Shown: positions 44,691 to 58,405, counted from the stretch's first letter. The stretch: 64,000 nt of DNA from Eonycteris spelaea (GCA_003508835.1 PUFA01000567.1:1-64000), one strand, 5' to 3'. Numbers and translations: made by a program. Notes: generated by a model from the letters alone, not told the origin.

Positions 44691-45464
44691 TTCTCTGTAG
44701 AATCCAAGAGGCCTGACCACCTTCCTCCATTCTGCCCCATGAGTTCGTCCCATTGATTTCAAAATGACAGTGTTTGTGTGGAAAATCCAAAGTTCTGCTC
44801 TCCTGGCTGCAGAGATGGCTCATGAATCTGCTGGTCTTGCCCATGAAGTTTTCTGTCAACTCATTGTTCAGCACCTCCTATCCTGCCTGCTTCATAAGAA
44901 ACTCCACACTTCTGGCTGGATGGGCTGGCCTTTCAAGTCCCTGAGTTCTGATTAGCACTACATGTACTGCCATCTCTGATCCATCAATCTTCACTCACGT
45001 TTAACTAGAGCAGCAAGAAGAACCAACCACTCCTGCCCTTTGCTTAGAAATCCCCGCAGCTAAAACCACTTTCACTGCTCACAACTCTACCTTCCCCAAA
45101 CCCTGAAACCCACCAGCCAAGCTCTTTGACACTTTGTGACAAGGTCACATTTCCTGCAAGACCTGTGCCATTTCTCATGTCCATGGACACCGCACCAGAA
45201 CGCTCCCCATGTCCACACTCCAACCACCGCTGTCCTCGTGACTGTGTGCGCATTCTCCCAGAGTGTGGGAGCTTCCTCCACGGCTCTCCCGTCCTCTCTC
45301 TGAGCTCTCCACACAGTAACCTGTATCACCCCTCACGGCAAGCTGGAATTTTCTAGCAGGCACTTACAAGTCTCCCACCTCCTACCCATCACCTGCTTCC
45401 ACGTCCACGTCCACCTTCTTCAGTGCTTGTTCCAGCAGCACCCACTTCTCAGTGCCACGGTCTG

Positions 45465-45775
45465 TCCCATGTGCTCAAGTTGTCATCACAACAATCAATG
45501 ACTGGGTGGCTTAAATGACAGAAATGTTTTGTATCACCTGATGGGTCAGGAATTCCAGGTGCGGGGTCCAGATGCATCGATACCTGGTGAGAATCCTTCC
45601 CACAGGAGACAGCTGACCTCTAGGTGCAATGTCACGTGCTGGAGAAAGGGAGAGATGTGTCTCTTTTGCCCCTCTTCTCACAAGGCCACCAGGTCCAGTG
45701 GGTGAGGACTCACCCTTACAGTCTCATTTAACCCTAACACTTCCTAAGAACCCTTCTGCCATACAGTCCATGGTG
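45465..45775 (-). mobile_element. MLT1-like LTR fragment
   Basis: Close copy of 2470-2785 at the same place in the spacer. Confidence 0.5.
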
Positions 45776-47327
45776 TGTCAGGGTTCACCACATGAGTGGT
45801 GGGCGTACAGCTCACACATAGCGAGACCCCAGGGTTAACTGTGAGCAGGTTCGCTGACCAGAAGGACGTTCACCACGTTCCTGGTTACGTCGGCACAGGC
45901 ACAGGTTCCTGACAGCAGCGCTTACGAGACGTCCTCACGCAGAGGCCAGTGCCTCCCGGACGTGATCGTGGACCTCGTGTCCCAGCACATCCTGGAGGCC
46001 AGGACTCCTGCGTCTCCTCCCGCCTGCTCTCAGCCCTCCTGGGACTGAAGCTCTCATGGGTTGTCTTGTGTATCAGGGTGACAGTCCCTGGTCCTGGAGT
46101 GAGGTGGCACATGCACCTAGGAGTCCAGCCAGGGGGACCGAAGCCCTTTCAAATGTGACCTCACCTGAGCTCTAACACGTCGTTGTGGTTGCACTTTCCC
46201 GATTCCAGCTTCCTGAATGAGACTCGAAGATACTACGACATTCAGCGATTTCATGTCAATTATACCTGTCCAGGTGTATCTTACACGTCGTGAGATTAGA
46301 TCCCTACGTCTAGTAGCAGGTCACAGGTGACATCTGCGGGAACCTCTGCTGTGCGTGTCTAGTTCATGGAATAGTAGGAGTAGACTGTCCATCGAACAAC
46401 ATGGCCTGTATCTGCAGGGATTTTCCGATGTCACTTCAGCCAGAGGGAACTAAAGGACACAGGAGTCCCCAAACCCTCGAGAGCTTCCCCACTCAGGGGA
46501 GTGCTGCCTGTGTCAGTGCGTCTGTCTGCCCCAGGGTAGGGGCTCCTGGTGGGTTCGCACAGCCCTTGCTTGGGGCCTCCCTGCAGAGTCGGGGGGGGGT
46601 GAGTGAGGCCTCTTCACTCTTTCCAGAGGTGAGGCATATGGTGTCCCTGAGGGAGCATCCCGCAGTCAGGGCACAGACATTTAATCCTGGACTGCAGGCC
46701 CTGCAAGGTCAATGCCCCTGAGGCCACACAGGGCCCCCTCCTGCAGGGTGACGACTCGGCGGCAGGGGGCCCTCAGGACCCACTAAGCAGCGGCTGCAGC
46801 TCCAGGAGCAGGTGCAGGGGGAATGGGTAGGGCCTCACTCTGAGAGTCTGTGGCGTTCTCATGTCATAACATTATTTATTTAATAGTCAGACAGGGATGC
46901 TGAAGCAACAATGCGTCCTATTCTGTCAGGACGTCTTGCCAAACTGAGAAGAAAATGAGAACCACACACGAGGGGCAGGTCTAGACCACCGAGCCCTCTA
47001 AGTGACGAGGAGCTGGTGGCAAGCACAGCTCTCTAACTCACTAGCTGTGGCATTTAGGAGGCACCTGACCCTGGAATGAGACGTCCTCACTGAGAGCCTG
47101 GACCAGTTCCGGTGTCTCCGTGTCACTCAAAGGGGGTGGACAGTGAGGAGACGTCCTGTGAGACTTGCCCTCAGTGGGCAGAACTGTGCCCAGAGATCAG
47201 GGGCCTGGCAGATGATACGTGTCCCCAACAAGAACGGGACTGGACCCTCCAATGCCCATTGTGCATGATCCCTGTGTCATCGACCTTCTCGCATGTGGGG
47301 CCAAGATTTCAGCTGTGAATACTCTGC

Positions 47328-47344
47328 CTCATGAATATGCAAAT
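47328..47344 (+). promoter_or_regulatory. IGHV promoter: CTCATGA plus ATGCAAAT
   Basis: Heptamer 47328-47334 and octamer 47337-47344, both consensus, 98 nt upstream of the ATG. Confidence 0.93.
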
Positions 47345-47442
47345 GAGCTGCGGTGCACTAGGTTAAGTAGGGACCCGTCTGTGTCCTCACAGCACCCACC
47401 ATCACGCCTTCCCACAGAGGCCCTGACGGCACCTCCCTCAGC

Positions 47443-47876
47443 ATGGACTGGAGCTGGAGCGTCCTCCTCCTGGTGGCAGTGGCGACAGGTAAGGGGATCC
47501 CCAGCCCTGGGCTGTTTGGGGCACCAGGGCCAGTCAGGGCTCTGCACCCACTGCTGTCTCCTCTCCACAGGTGTCCACGCCCAGGTGCAGCTGGTGCAGT
47601 CTGGGGCCGAGGTGAGGAAGCCTGGGGCCTCCGTGAAGGTCTCCTGCAAGGCTTCCGGATACACCTTCACCAGCTACTATATGGACTGGGTGCGACAGGC
47701 ACCAGGTCAAGGGCTTGAGTGGATGGGAGAGGTTAACCCTAACATGGTAGCACAAGCTACGCGCAGAAGTTCAAGGGCCGAGTCACCATCACCGCAGACA
47801 AGTCCACCAGCACAGCCTCCATGGAGCTGAGCGGTCTGAGGCCTGAGGACACGGCCACATATTACTGTGCGAGAGA
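47443..47876 (+). pseudogene. IGHV: Clan I (VH1-like) IGHV segment with a 1-nt deletion in CDR2
   Basis: Leader exon 47443-47488 ([15 protein letters not shown]), intron 47489-47570, V exon 47571-47876, V region from 47582. Open through FR1, CDR1 (GYTFTSYY) and FR2 ([16 protein letters not shown]). In CDR2 'aacatggtagc' replaces the expected 'aacagtggtagc', so one base is missing near 47742 and the shifted frame ends at 47830. Re-phased, it would read [21 protein letters not shown] with an intact FR3 and final cysteine. The V region is 295 nt instead of 296. Promoter and VH1-type RSS are perfect. A one-base correction would make this gene functional. Counterpart of 14072 in the duplicated cassette. 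Confidence 0.92.
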
Positions 47877-47915
47877 CACAGTGTGACGACCCACATCCTG
47901 CGAGTGACAGAAACC
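47877..47915 (+). other. 23-RSS of VH1 gene 47443 (authentic VH1 type)
   Basis: CACAGTG, 23-nt spacer identical to that of 14072, ACAGAAACC at 47907-47915. No CTCF motif in the following flank. Confidence 0.95.
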
Positions 47916-50900
47916 CTGAGGGAGAGGGCAGCTGTGCGGGGCTGAGGAAGGAAGGGAACAGTGTCCTCTGACGTCCTCACACAGAGACAGACACCTGACA
48001 CTGTAAGTGACACTTTCACAATCGCACCTGGCAATCAGGGAAAGTGTCACGAGTCCAGTGTCCTGCAGGAAGATGAGGACAGTGTCTGCTGTCAGGCCCC
48101 TGTCAGTTGTCATGGCTTCTGCAGAGGGCACACATGCACCTCCCTGGTCTCTGGACGAGGGGAGTTAGTTCGGGCATCGTCTGGGATGACGTGTTGTGTC
48201 AGATTCAGGGTTTGGCCTGCAGATCCCCCAGCCCTTCCTCCACTTTCCCCTGTTTCTGAAAAGGGAATGATGCTTCAATGCAAGTAAACATAAAGACTGA
48301 AGAGTGAACCCCTACTGCCCAGTCTGAGGTCCAGCACCAGACCCATGACCTTCTGGACGATCCACTCCTGGTACAAAGTCATGGTGACGGGTGAGCCAGG
48401 TTCTAGCTCAGTCCCCCTCAGTTCTCTCCTGCAGGGCTGAGCTCCTGAAGAGGCTCGTCCCCTCCGACCACAGCCTGCGTGTCCCTGTCCCTGGGGCAGG
48501 ACAGCTGTCCTCACACTTGGGGAGCAGTGGGGAGACCTTGATGACGCGGGACCCACATCCACCCTGTGTGACTTCCCTGTCCCTGCTGAATCACAGTACC
48601 ACACACTCGGGGTACAGTCTACACACAGTGAGTCCTCACAGTCTGGAGGTCAGATCAGGAAGTTAATCTCCCTGACAGAGATCAAGGTGTTGGCAGGACC
48701 ACTCGTGCCCAGAGTGTTGAGGGAGAGGTGTCGTCTAAACACGTGTGCTCCCCAACATTGCGTATTGAAATCCTAACCCCTCAGAGGACCATGTTAGGAG
48801 GCGGGGTCTCTGGGAGGTGCTGGGTGACAAGGCCCAGGTTCTCATGAAGTGGATTAGCACCTAACTAATGAGGCCCCAGAGACATGCGAGTCACTTCCTC
48901 CACCTGAGGACACAGCAAGAACAAACCAGATATGATGCAGGAAGAGCTCCTCCCCTGTGGCGACCATGCTGGCTCCTCGATCCTGGATTCCCACCTCCTG
49001 AGCCTTGGGAAGTGCATGGTTGTTAATGTTAAATCACTCAGAAGGTTTCATTCTCTTACTGCAGCCTGCGCAAACTCAGAAGGTGTCTGCTTCTGTGTCT
49101 TTCCTGGATCAAGAGCCGCTTTCCTTACATCCAGACTCATGCCCCGTTCTCCATCCCCACAGCCTGGAGGAAGTCACCTCACGTCACTGGTCACATTGCT
49201 TCCTTCCTCTCCTGGAGTCTAATCTCCTCTGCCCCGCGCTGGCGTGAACACTTGTGGCTGTATTAGGAATCTCTCAGATAACTCTGGAAACTCATCGTAT
49301 CTCAAGATGTCTAATGAACCAGAAGGGCACAGTCTCTTTCCCAATGTAACATCAGACTCCAAGCACGATGTGACTCTAACAGCCTTGCAGATTCTCACGT
49401 CCGTTCTACAGATTGGTTCCATTTAGCCCATGCTAACATCCCCAATGCCAACTCATTAAAACATTAACGTGAGCCCAAAATATCAAATAGTATCACTTCC
49501 AAAGTCCCAAATATAACCTCTAAATCAGGTGCATGCACCCTGGGGCAGAATCCTCTCCAGCTGCAGACCTGTGGTCCTAAAAACCAGTTACCTCATTCAA
49601 ATGCACTGCAGGGCAGGGACATGGTCACAGTCCGGACACCTCCCTCCCTAAGAGAGGAAATGGAAGTTAGAGAGAAAGCACCAGCTGAAGATGATTTTAT
49701 GCACATCCGAGAGAACTGCGTTGGGTCTAATGACCTGGGGATGAGCAGCTGTGCCTCAGACCCAACCTCTGGCCTGTCGCTCTGCCCTCGGATCCACCTT
49801 CCTGGGGCCTGAGGAGCCACGTGATGGAAGAGGAGCCGCTCACCACCTGTGTCCTGCCAGGAGATGATTTAGACTTGACGCATCTTTCCACTTTGTTCTC
49901 TCTCTGTGACTTAAAAAAATATCTTCCAACAATTGCTGAATTTAAAGGAAGGTTTTCTTTAGACACTTGCAATTAAATATCCCCACTGCAGAGAGTCAGG
50001 GGCATGCTGGGAGCAGCAGAGGCAGCTGGGGACTTGTGGCCTGGGAGCAGAGGACGCACTCCATTGATGGAAGTAACTAAGAAGGGACATGCTTCATACA
50101 GGAGGGACCATATGCCTATACCGTGAGGGATGCACGACAGAATGCTGGGTAAGCGGAGGGGCCGGGTGAGTCTCTGTTTTTCCGTGGGGCTTTGAAGGAA
50201 AAGTGTGCTGAGGACACCAGGGAGTCAGCGTCTGCAGGCGTCACACAAACCCCATGGACTTGTGTCTCAGCCCCGGCATCTCGTGCAGTGGAGACTCAGG
50301 ACTGGTTTCCTGGGTGATCTGTGGCTCACCGTCCTTGCAGGAGCATCATGGGAACCTGTGTACATTTATTATTCTCTGCTTTCCTCTAACGCTTCTGAAT
50401 TAAAAACAGTGGTGTTCTTGTTTTGTTTTTTATTGACAATGAGTGTCACATTTATCATGTGCACAAGACGTAGAGGTCACTCACTGAGGCAGAAATGACT
50501 CTGATAGATGTCACCACATCAGAGTCCGCAGACAACTCAACCCTACTGCAGAGACTGTCAGGTCCCAGTGCAAGTTGGACCCTGAGAGCAGGCAGAGGGG
50601 CAGCTGGCGGTGACATTCCCAAATTGGCCTGCAGTGGGAGGAAGGGCCAGTACGTCGTCCCTGGAAATGTCACTTTGAGGAAGTCCAAGTCCCTCAGCAG
50701 TGGCCCTCCACAGACTCTCTTCTGTTCCCAGTCCCAGCGGGAGAGGCTCACAGGTGTGTGGTCCCAGCACTAGCCGGGTGATGAAATTCAGGGAGTAGCA
50801 GCTGGGCCTGTCCCACAGGACACACTCTACGTGGAGGTGACGGATTCCTTAGGACCAACACACTGAGTGTGGCGATTTGTGTCAGAAAATACAGTTGTGC

Positions 50901-52657
50901 TTGTTATCATGGAGGACGTAAAGGATTAAACGTACGTCCTGCGAACAGTTTAGCCTCATCTCTGTGTCCTTCACTACAAGCCATCAGGGAGCCGAGCCTG
51001 ACCTGTCTCCCTTGGTGTAGAGAAGACTCAGCTGAGCGTCCAGTTCCCTTCTCCTCATTCTGCCTTCCACAGGACACCAGGACAAACACGTCACACAAGT
51101 TCCCCACCGTCCATGACAAGGACCGCCTCCCTCCAGGTTCCAATGAGAAGCTTCCGGCACCATCCGAGCGCCCTTCACGATGGCCGTCGTCACCACATTT
51201 CCGCATCTGCTCAGCACGGCTGAGGTTTCCTCCACGAAGACTGAGGCTGCCCCCGGTCCCGTCTTCCTCTCTGAGCTCCCCCCAGATCCTCCTCTCCAGG
51301 CCCGTGCACAGCACGGAGGCTTCTAACACGCATCTCAAGAACTTTTCAGCCTCCTTGCCCAGCAAACTCCAATGCAGCGTGCAGTTTTTATGTTTTTATA
51401 CAGCGGCACCCCCATCTCTCTGCACCGATTTCACAGTCCATGGGAGCTGCTGTAGAAAAGTAACAGAGGACGCAGCTGAATGAGACACTGGAGTTAACTT
51501 CACACAGTCCTGGGGGAGAGAGTCCTTCGTAAAGACAACCACAGACTCGGCATCTTGAGGTCTCGATTCCTGGTTCACACACGGCCTTTTGTGCCCTCAC
51601 TGGGAAGGTGGTTCTAATATTCAGGACACTGGATTTTGAATGATTAACTGTTTCCAGTTAAACTTTTGTACTTTCCAGGGCTGTGCTTTCTGGAGGCCTA
51701 CTACACGGGCAGGCTGAATGTGGTCTCGTATTTGTCTGTGGCACCGGAAAATCCAGACCTCGGGGTGCAGCATCTGCGATGTCACTCAACTGATATGTTG
51801 AAGACAATTTATTGATTTGCACTTAGTGCAGCTTGCTGGTCACTGTGGCTGTGTGTCATAAGGATAAGAACATTTCCTCAGGCCTCTGCATCTACAGGCT
51901 GAGGATTGGCTTTCCTTGTAGAGTCCAGGCTGGGGACACTCCAACACCCTCAGCAGGTGTGACTCACCGGAGGTGGACGCACTCATCAGAAGACTCAGCA
52001 CTGACCCGTGCGAGCCTGGGTCACACCACACGCTGCAATTCCAATTACGATGCTGAGGATGTAACATGGACATCACGTGTGTGCGTGCGATTCCAACTGT
52101 GCACTCATCCTGGCGTGGCTGTGGCTGACAGAGCTCTACCACAGCAAGACGACTACCGTACACGTGCAGTTATCAGCAGACAGAGAAAGTCAGAGGCACA
52201 GAGAGTGACACTCAGATGGGACAGACGCCTGCCACACCCCTGTGACCCTGGTTCTCGCACGTGCTCTCCGTCAGCACTAGAAGCCGAAAATCCCACACGC
52301 GCTCACACAGGACGGACCTGCACCTCACTGGGGACGTCCCCTATGTCCTGGAGGTGGCCCAGGGGAGCAGTGGGGTGCAGTGGGGAGCGTAGGGCCAGGC
52401 ACATGAGTTAGCTATTACACTCATGAACTCTCAATACTACCAAGGTCTCTGGGATCCTGTTTGGCCTTGTTCACCTGTGATGCAGGTAACTGACATCACA
52501 TGATGGTGCTAAGTGTATCAGTAACACATGTCACAATAAAAGCCATATTTCACCAAATGGGTCATTGCCTCCACGTGCCCAGAGACACCCACGCCTGCTC
52601 TGGGTCTCTGCCCTCTGTGGGTCCCCAACCCCAGAGCTCCTTATACAGTCGGAGCAC
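47916..52657 (+). repeat. Type B spacer between VH1 and VH3
   Basis: Duplicate of 14544-18872, longer by ~0.4 kb because it retains ~50707-51172. Open frames, including one of ~200 codons at 50869-51483, are not conserved in the other copy and have no recognisable domain. Confidence 0.85.
48745..49930 (+). mobile_element. ERVL-MaLR-like LTR and internal remnants
   Basis: Duplicate of 15380-16560, nearly identical. Confidence 0.45.
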
Positions 52658-52665
52658 ATGCAAAT
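52658..52665 (+). promoter_or_regulatory. IGHV octamer (ATGCAAAT) of VH3-like gene
   Basis: Perfect octamer 128 nt upstream of the ATG, followed by the same GATAAAAG as in the copy at 18873. Confidence 0.9.
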
Positions 52666-52785
52666 AGGGCCCCTCTGCTGATAAAAGGCAGCCCAGCCCC
52701 GAGCCTGCAGCTCTGGGACAGGCGCCCAGCCCCGCGACTCCCAGGTGTCCCCATCCCGGGATCAGGTCGAACACGCACCCGCACC

Positions 52786-53268
<483 letters not shown>

Positions 53269-53296
53269 TCCCTGAGGGAGACTGGAGGGAGCGCCA

Positions 53297-53310
53297 GCCA
53301 CCAGGGGCGC
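53297..53310 (+). promoter_or_regulatory. RSS-adjacent CTCF motif, one G short
   Basis: GCCACCAGGGGCGC, forward, 28 nt after the nonamer, with four rather than five Gs in the core run. Confidence 0.55.
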
Positions 53311-54419
53311 AGGGCGCACACAGCTCAGCACACACAGACCAGCCCAGCAGCAGGTGCAGAGGGAGCTGGGGAAGCGGCTTCCTGGTGGGAGCAGCGATTT
53401 CCTCTCAGGTCTCTCAGCTGCCTCCCAGGAGAATCACTGCTTCTTCTTCGTGGCTCTAATTTTCCACATTCTCACTGAAGATGAGAAACAAAGAAGTAGC
53501 CTGTCTGTAGACCTCACATCATCAGTGCCTGGGGACCTTTCCTGCAGCAGCTTTCAGTGTGTCCTTTCTGATTCTTGACAGAGAGGCCCCCTGAGGGCTT
53601 TGTGTCCCTGAGGCTGGGAACTGTTTCCACACAGAGAGACACACACAGTGCAGGGCCCTGTGTGCCGAGCTCAGGCTCTGCCCCCACAGACACACGCTGT
53701 CCCCACATGGGCCTTCCTTCAGACAGGACACAGGGCCCACAAAGGAGCATCTGTCCCAGGACTCTATCCAATGCCATTTCTGTCCTGTCTACCACACACT
53801 ACCCTCCAGTTCTCTACTTACTCACGTGTATTTTGAAACCCTTTCAAAATGACCACGTGACATCTACTGTCCTAATCTCACTACTTCTTTTCAACATCCT
53901 GAGCTCCATGGGGCTGGAGCCCAGCTCTGTCTCATAGTGTCCACCCTGGCCAGTCACAGAATAGGGATTATGTGCATATATGATATTCACCTGTCCCTAG
54001 TCATCTGCTATTATTAATCTAACATGTCGGTCCATGTGGGCCCCCCAAGCAGGTTATACTCAGGGAGTCTAAAGGTGACCTGCTTGCCCTACGTGTCATG
54101 CACACTTATGATTCAAGGTCACACGGGAACTATTGAAGGACATGTCTGTCAGGTGGGGGCACAGCTGGTTGCTGACCACTGGGCACCACTAAGAACTCAC
54201 AACCCTTATGACAGAGGACGTCCGGATGGGATGCACCTGTACAGAGCACTGCGTGGGACACCTCATCGGTGTCTGTGGTGAGACAGGGTCACGGAACACG
54301 TTGGATGAGCCGGTCACTTCTCGTGGCGCTTCTTTTCCAGACTCCTGTCCTAGTGGGGTGGAACCACCACACCATGACACCACTTAGCCTTTCTTGCCTC
54401 CTTAAAGCACAATTGAAAA

Positions 54420-55170
54420 TACTATCATTGAGAATTCAAACTCTACCATGCGAAGTTTGAGAGTCACAATTCCGTCCATAAAATTATACCTATAAACTCC
54501 AAAATCCATGGCTCTCTTATGGAAAATAAACTCTAACCCAATGTCCCCAAATATCTTACTCGTTACAGCATCAGCTCAAAGTGTAAAGTGCAAAGTCTCA
54601 TCTAAACATCATCTCTTCAGATATTGGTGGATCTTGACGTATGATTCATCCTGAAGCAAACGTCCTCTCATGGTATGAACCTACAAATGCAGACACGTTA
54701 TGTGCCTCCAACATGTGATGATGGGGCAGTCACAGGGTAGACATTCCCATCCTGAAAGGGATGAAGAGGAAAGAAAGAGAAATTGTTGGGCCAACGCTGG
54801 TCCACAACCCAGCAAGGCAATCCCGCCAGGCTTGATGTTGGCGATGGTCCGCTCTGGCTGGATGCCCCTGCTCTGTACCGTCTGGATGTGGTCCCACCTC
54901 GCAGACCCACTGAGGTGCCGTCTCACCCTCTGGGCCCCATAGGGAGTCTCGCTGCAGCTCTGCAGGGTGGTGGTCACACCCGCAGGCTCCGCTAGGTGGC
55001 AGTGACACTTGAGCTTGACTTGGTAGTCGTGTCACCTGTTAAATCTAGGGTGTGGCTCAAACTCTGAAAGCAAAGGAGTCCTCCCTGACGGTCCCAGCTC
55101 CTCCAAGGCTGTTCTTGCTTTTCTTAAACACAATGGGTGCTCACAGGCAAAGTGGGTTATGATCCGTCTC
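54420..55170. mobile_element. ERVL-MaLR-like internal fragment
   Basis: Close copy of 950-1720. Confidence 0.45.
54989..55002 (+). promoter_or_regulatory. CTCF motif CCGCTAGGTGGCAG
   Basis: One base from the consensus site at 1509 (A-to-G at position 3, tolerated in many CTCF sites). Forward orientation. Confidence 0.6.
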
Positions 55171-55959
55171 TGTAGAATCCAAGAGGCCTGACCACCTTCC
55201 TCCATTCCGCCCCACGATTTCGTCCCATTGATTTCCAAATGACAGTGTTTGTGTTGGAATAACCACAGTTCTGATCCCGGCTGGTGCAGAGATGGCTGAT
55301 GAATCCTGCTGGTCTTGTCCATGAAGTTTTCTGTCAGATCGTTGTTCAGCACCTCCTATCCTGCCTGCTTCATAAGAAACTCCACACTTCTGGCTCCATG
55401 GATGGGCTGGCATCTTTCAAGTCCCTGAGTTCTGATTAGCAGTACATGGTACTGCCATCTCTGATCCATCAATCTTCACACATATTTAACTAGAAGCAGC
55501 AAGAAGAACCAACCACTCCTGCCCTTTGCTTAGAAATCCCCGCAGCTAACCACCCACTTTCACTGCTCACAACTCTACCTTCCCCAAACCCCTGAAACCC
55601 ACCAGCCAAGCTCTTTGACACTTTGTGACAAGGTCACATTTCCTGCAGAACCTGTGCCATGTTTCTCGTTTCCATGGACACCGCACCAGAATGGCTCCCA
55701 TGTCCACACTCCAACCACCGCTGTCCTCGTGACTGTGTGCGCATTCTCCCAGAGTGTGGGAGCTTCCTCCACGGCTCTCCCGTCCTCTCTCTGAGCTCTC
55801 CACACAATCACCTGTATCACCCCTCACAGCAAGCTTGGAATTTTCTAGCAGGCACTTACAAGTCTCCCGCCTCCTACCCATCACCTGCTTCCACGTCCAC
55901 GTCCACCTTCTTCAGTGCTTGTTCCAGCAGCACCCACTTCTCAGTGCCACGGTCTGTCC

Positions 55960-56265
55960 CATGTGCTCAAGTTGTCATCACAACAATCAATGACTGGGTG
56001 GCTTAAATGACATAAATTTTTTGGTATCACCTGATGGGGTCAGGAATTCCAGGAGGGGCCAGATGCATCGATACCTGTGAGAATCCTTCCCACAGGCAGA
56101 CAGGGACCTCTAGGTGCAATGTCACGTGCTGGAGAAAGGGAGAATGTGTCTCTTTTGCCCCTCTTCTCACAAGGCCACCAGGTCCAGTGGGTGAGGACTC
56201 ACCCTTACAGTCTCATTTAACCCTAACACTTCCTAAGAACCCTTCTGCCATACAGTCCATGGTGT
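55960..56265 (-). mobile_element. MLT1-like LTR fragment
   Basis: Close copy of 2470-2785. Confidence 0.5.
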
Positions 56266-57230
56266 GTCAGGCTTCACCACATGAGTGGTGGGCGTACAGC
56301 TCACACATAGCGAGACCCCAGGGTTAACTGTGAGCAGGTTCGCTGACCAGAAGGACGTTCACCACGTTCCTGGTTACGTCGGCACAGGCACAGGTTCCTG
56401 ACAGCAGCGCTTACGAGACGTCCTCACGCAGAGGCCAGTGCTCCCGGACGTGATCGTGGACCTCGTGTCCCAGCACATCCTGGAGGCCAGGACTCCTGCG
56501 TCTCCTCCCGCCTTCCCTCAGCTCCCCCTAGGACAGAGCGCCATTGTGGGTTGGCTCATGTTTCAAGAGTGACAGCTCCTGGTCCTGGTGTGAGGTGGCA
56601 CATGCACCTATGAGTCCAGCCAGGGAGACCGATGCCCTTTCAAATGTGACCTCCTGAGGTCTAACAGGTCCCTTGCCTGTTGCATTTTTCATATTCCAGC
56701 TTCCTGAGACTTGACATTGCTATGTGTTCAGTGATTTCACGTCCAGGGATGTCTGTGCAGGTGCCACTTACACGTAGTGAGTTTTGATCCCTACATCTAG
56801 TACAGGTCAAGGTGCCCTCTGAGCACACATCGGGTGTGTGCATCTCATTCACTGAATAGTGGAAGTAGATGTGCATTGGGCAACATAGTGTGTATCCACA
56901 GGGTTTCTCAGAAGCGTCCTTCATTAGAGAAACCTAAAGAACATAAAAGGTCCAGCGAGGCTCCAAAAGCTTGTGGACTCAGGGAAGAGCTGATTGTGTC
57001 AGTGCGTCCATCAGCCTCAGGGAAGAGGTTCCCTTGTTTAGGATCACCCTGCACAGTAATTGGGGGTGAGTGAAGCCAATTCACTATATCAAGAGGTGAA
57101 GCCAAAAGCATACGGTGCCCCTGAGGGAGCATCCGGAAGTCAGGGCACAGACATTTAATACCGTCCTAGAAACACTGTGAGTCATGCCCTCTGAGCCCAG
57201 ATGGCACCTTCCCCTGCAGGATGGGGCTGG

Positions 57231-57245
57231 GCTGCAGGGGGCGCT
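57231..57245 (+). promoter_or_regulatory. CTCF-like motif upstream of VH1h
   Basis: GCTGCAGGGGGCGCT, identical to 3745, ~0.67 kb upstream of the ATG at 57909. Confidence 0.5.
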
Positions 57246-57791
57246 CAGGAACCACCCCGGAGGGGTTGTGCATTCAGAGTAGTTCCAGAGGGTGTGAGGG
57301 ACGGGATTTCTCTGAGGGCCTGGGGCTTCCTCTTTCCACAGATCACCTAAATTTCCAATTAGACAGAGATTGCAGAAGTAAAATAGATATTCCATTTGGC
57401 AGGACCATCTGCCAGTTTTAAGAGAGCAACAAGAACCACACTATAAAGGCAGGTCTGAAGCCTCGAGACATCTGAAGTGTGGGGAGCTGGTGGCAGGGCG
57501 TGTGTTACCAGGTGTGCCATTTAAGACACCGGACCCAGGAATACGAGATGTGTCATAAGAGCCCAGATGCATCCAGTCTCGCCGTGTCACGCAAAAGGAT
57601 GCGCAGAGAAGAGACGTCCTGTAGGATTTTTTCTTCAGAGGGAAAAGTCTGTCTGCACAGAGATCAGACACCTGACAGGGTCACATGTGCACAAGAAGCA
57701 TTTGACCTGGGACACCATATGCTCATTGACCACAGTTTCTGTGTCATCGATTCTCTCAGGTGGGCCAAGTCTTCAGCTATGAATACTCTGC

Positions 57792-57808
57792 CTCATGAAT
57801 ATGCAAAT
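57792..57808 (+). promoter_or_regulatory. IGHV promoter: CTCATGA plus ATGCAAAT
   Basis: Heptamer 57792-57798 and octamer 57801-57808, consensus, 100 nt upstream of the ATG. Confidence 0.93.
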
Positions 57809-57908
57809 GAGCTGCGGTGCACTAGGTTAAGTAGGGACCTGTCTGTGTCCTCACAGCACCCACCATCACGCCTTCCCCCACAGAGGCCCTGACGGCACCT
57901 CCCTCAGC

Positions 57909-58338
57909 ATGGACTGGAGCTGGAGCGTCCTCCTCCTGGTGGCACTGGCGACAGGTAAGGGGATCCCCAGCCCTGGGCTGTTTGGGGCACCAGGGCCAGT
58001 CAGGGCTCTGCACCCACTGCTGTCTCCTCTCCACAGGTGTCCACGCCCAGGTGCAGCTGGTGCAGTCTGGGGCCGAGGTGAGGAAGCCTGGGGCCTCCGT
58101 GAAGGTCTCCTGCAAGGCTTCCGGATACACCTTCACCAGCTACTATATGCACTGGGTGCGACAGGCACCAGGTCAAGGGCTTGAGTGGATGGGACGGGTT
58201 ACCCTAAAGTGGTAGCACAGCTACGCGCAGAAGTTCAAGGGCCGAGTCACCATCACCGCAGACAAGTCCACCAGCACAGCCTACATGGAGCTGAGCGGTC
58301 TGAGGCCTGAGGACACGGCCACATATTACTGTGCGAGA
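57909..58338 (+). pseudogene. IGHV: Clan I (VH1-like) IGHV segment with CDR2 deletions; hybrid 3' end (VH1h)
   Basis: Leader exon 57909-57954 ([15 protein letters not shown]), intron 57955-58036, V exon 58037-58338, V region from 58048. FR1, CDR1 (GYTFTSYY) and FR2 are identical to 4427. In CDR2 three separate single bases are missing relative to 4427 (in the TTT, AACAG and CAAGC contexts, 58196-58222). Together they restore the frame but create an in-frame TAG at 58213-58215. Two more bases are missing just before the heptamer (GCGAGA for GCGAGAGA), giving 291 nt. FR3 and the final cysteine are in frame. The 3' flank is VH3-type. Five tiny deletions and no other damage strongly suggest consensus error, with 4427 as the likely true form. 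Confidence 0.9.
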
Positions 58339-58376
58339 CACAGTGAGGGACTTCAGTGTGAGCCCAGTCACAAACC
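58339..58376 (+). other. RSS of VH1h 57909 (VH3-type, 22-nt spacer)
   Basis: CACAGTG, spacer one G shorter than at 4427 and 37212 (AGGGACTT for AGGGGACTT), TCACAAACC at 58368-58376. Confidence 0.93.
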
Positions 58377-58405
58377 TCCCTGAGGGAGACTGGAGTGAGA
58401 GCTCA

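Larger units (their letters stand above)
42839..47327 (+). repeat. Type A spacer between VH4 and VH1
   Basis: Homologous to 9327-13954 and, from ~43.3 kb, to 266-4321 and 53750-57790. Contains MaLR-like fragments at ~43940-44690 and ~45465-45775 and a decayed CTCF-like site at 46757. No gene. Confidence 0.85.
53311..57791 (+). repeat. VH3-type flank fused to type A spacer
   Basis: The first ~430 bp is VH3-type flank. From ~53735-53772 the sequence becomes the type normally found after VH4 genes and continues as type A spacer into VH1h. It duplicates 1-4310 with an offset of ~53.48 kb. No gene. Confidence 0.85.

Noticed and set aside
47219..47830. 203-codon frame running through the 47443 promoter, leader and intron
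   Set aside because: It arises because the intron happens to be open in the V-exon frame; the leader-intron-V structure and splice sites show the true gene.
50869..51483. Open frame of ~204 codons on the + strand in a type B spacer
   Set aside because: The duplicated copy at ~17.1-17.6 kb lacks most of it and is out of frame elsewhere; no domain is recognisable and it lies in repeat-derived spacer.
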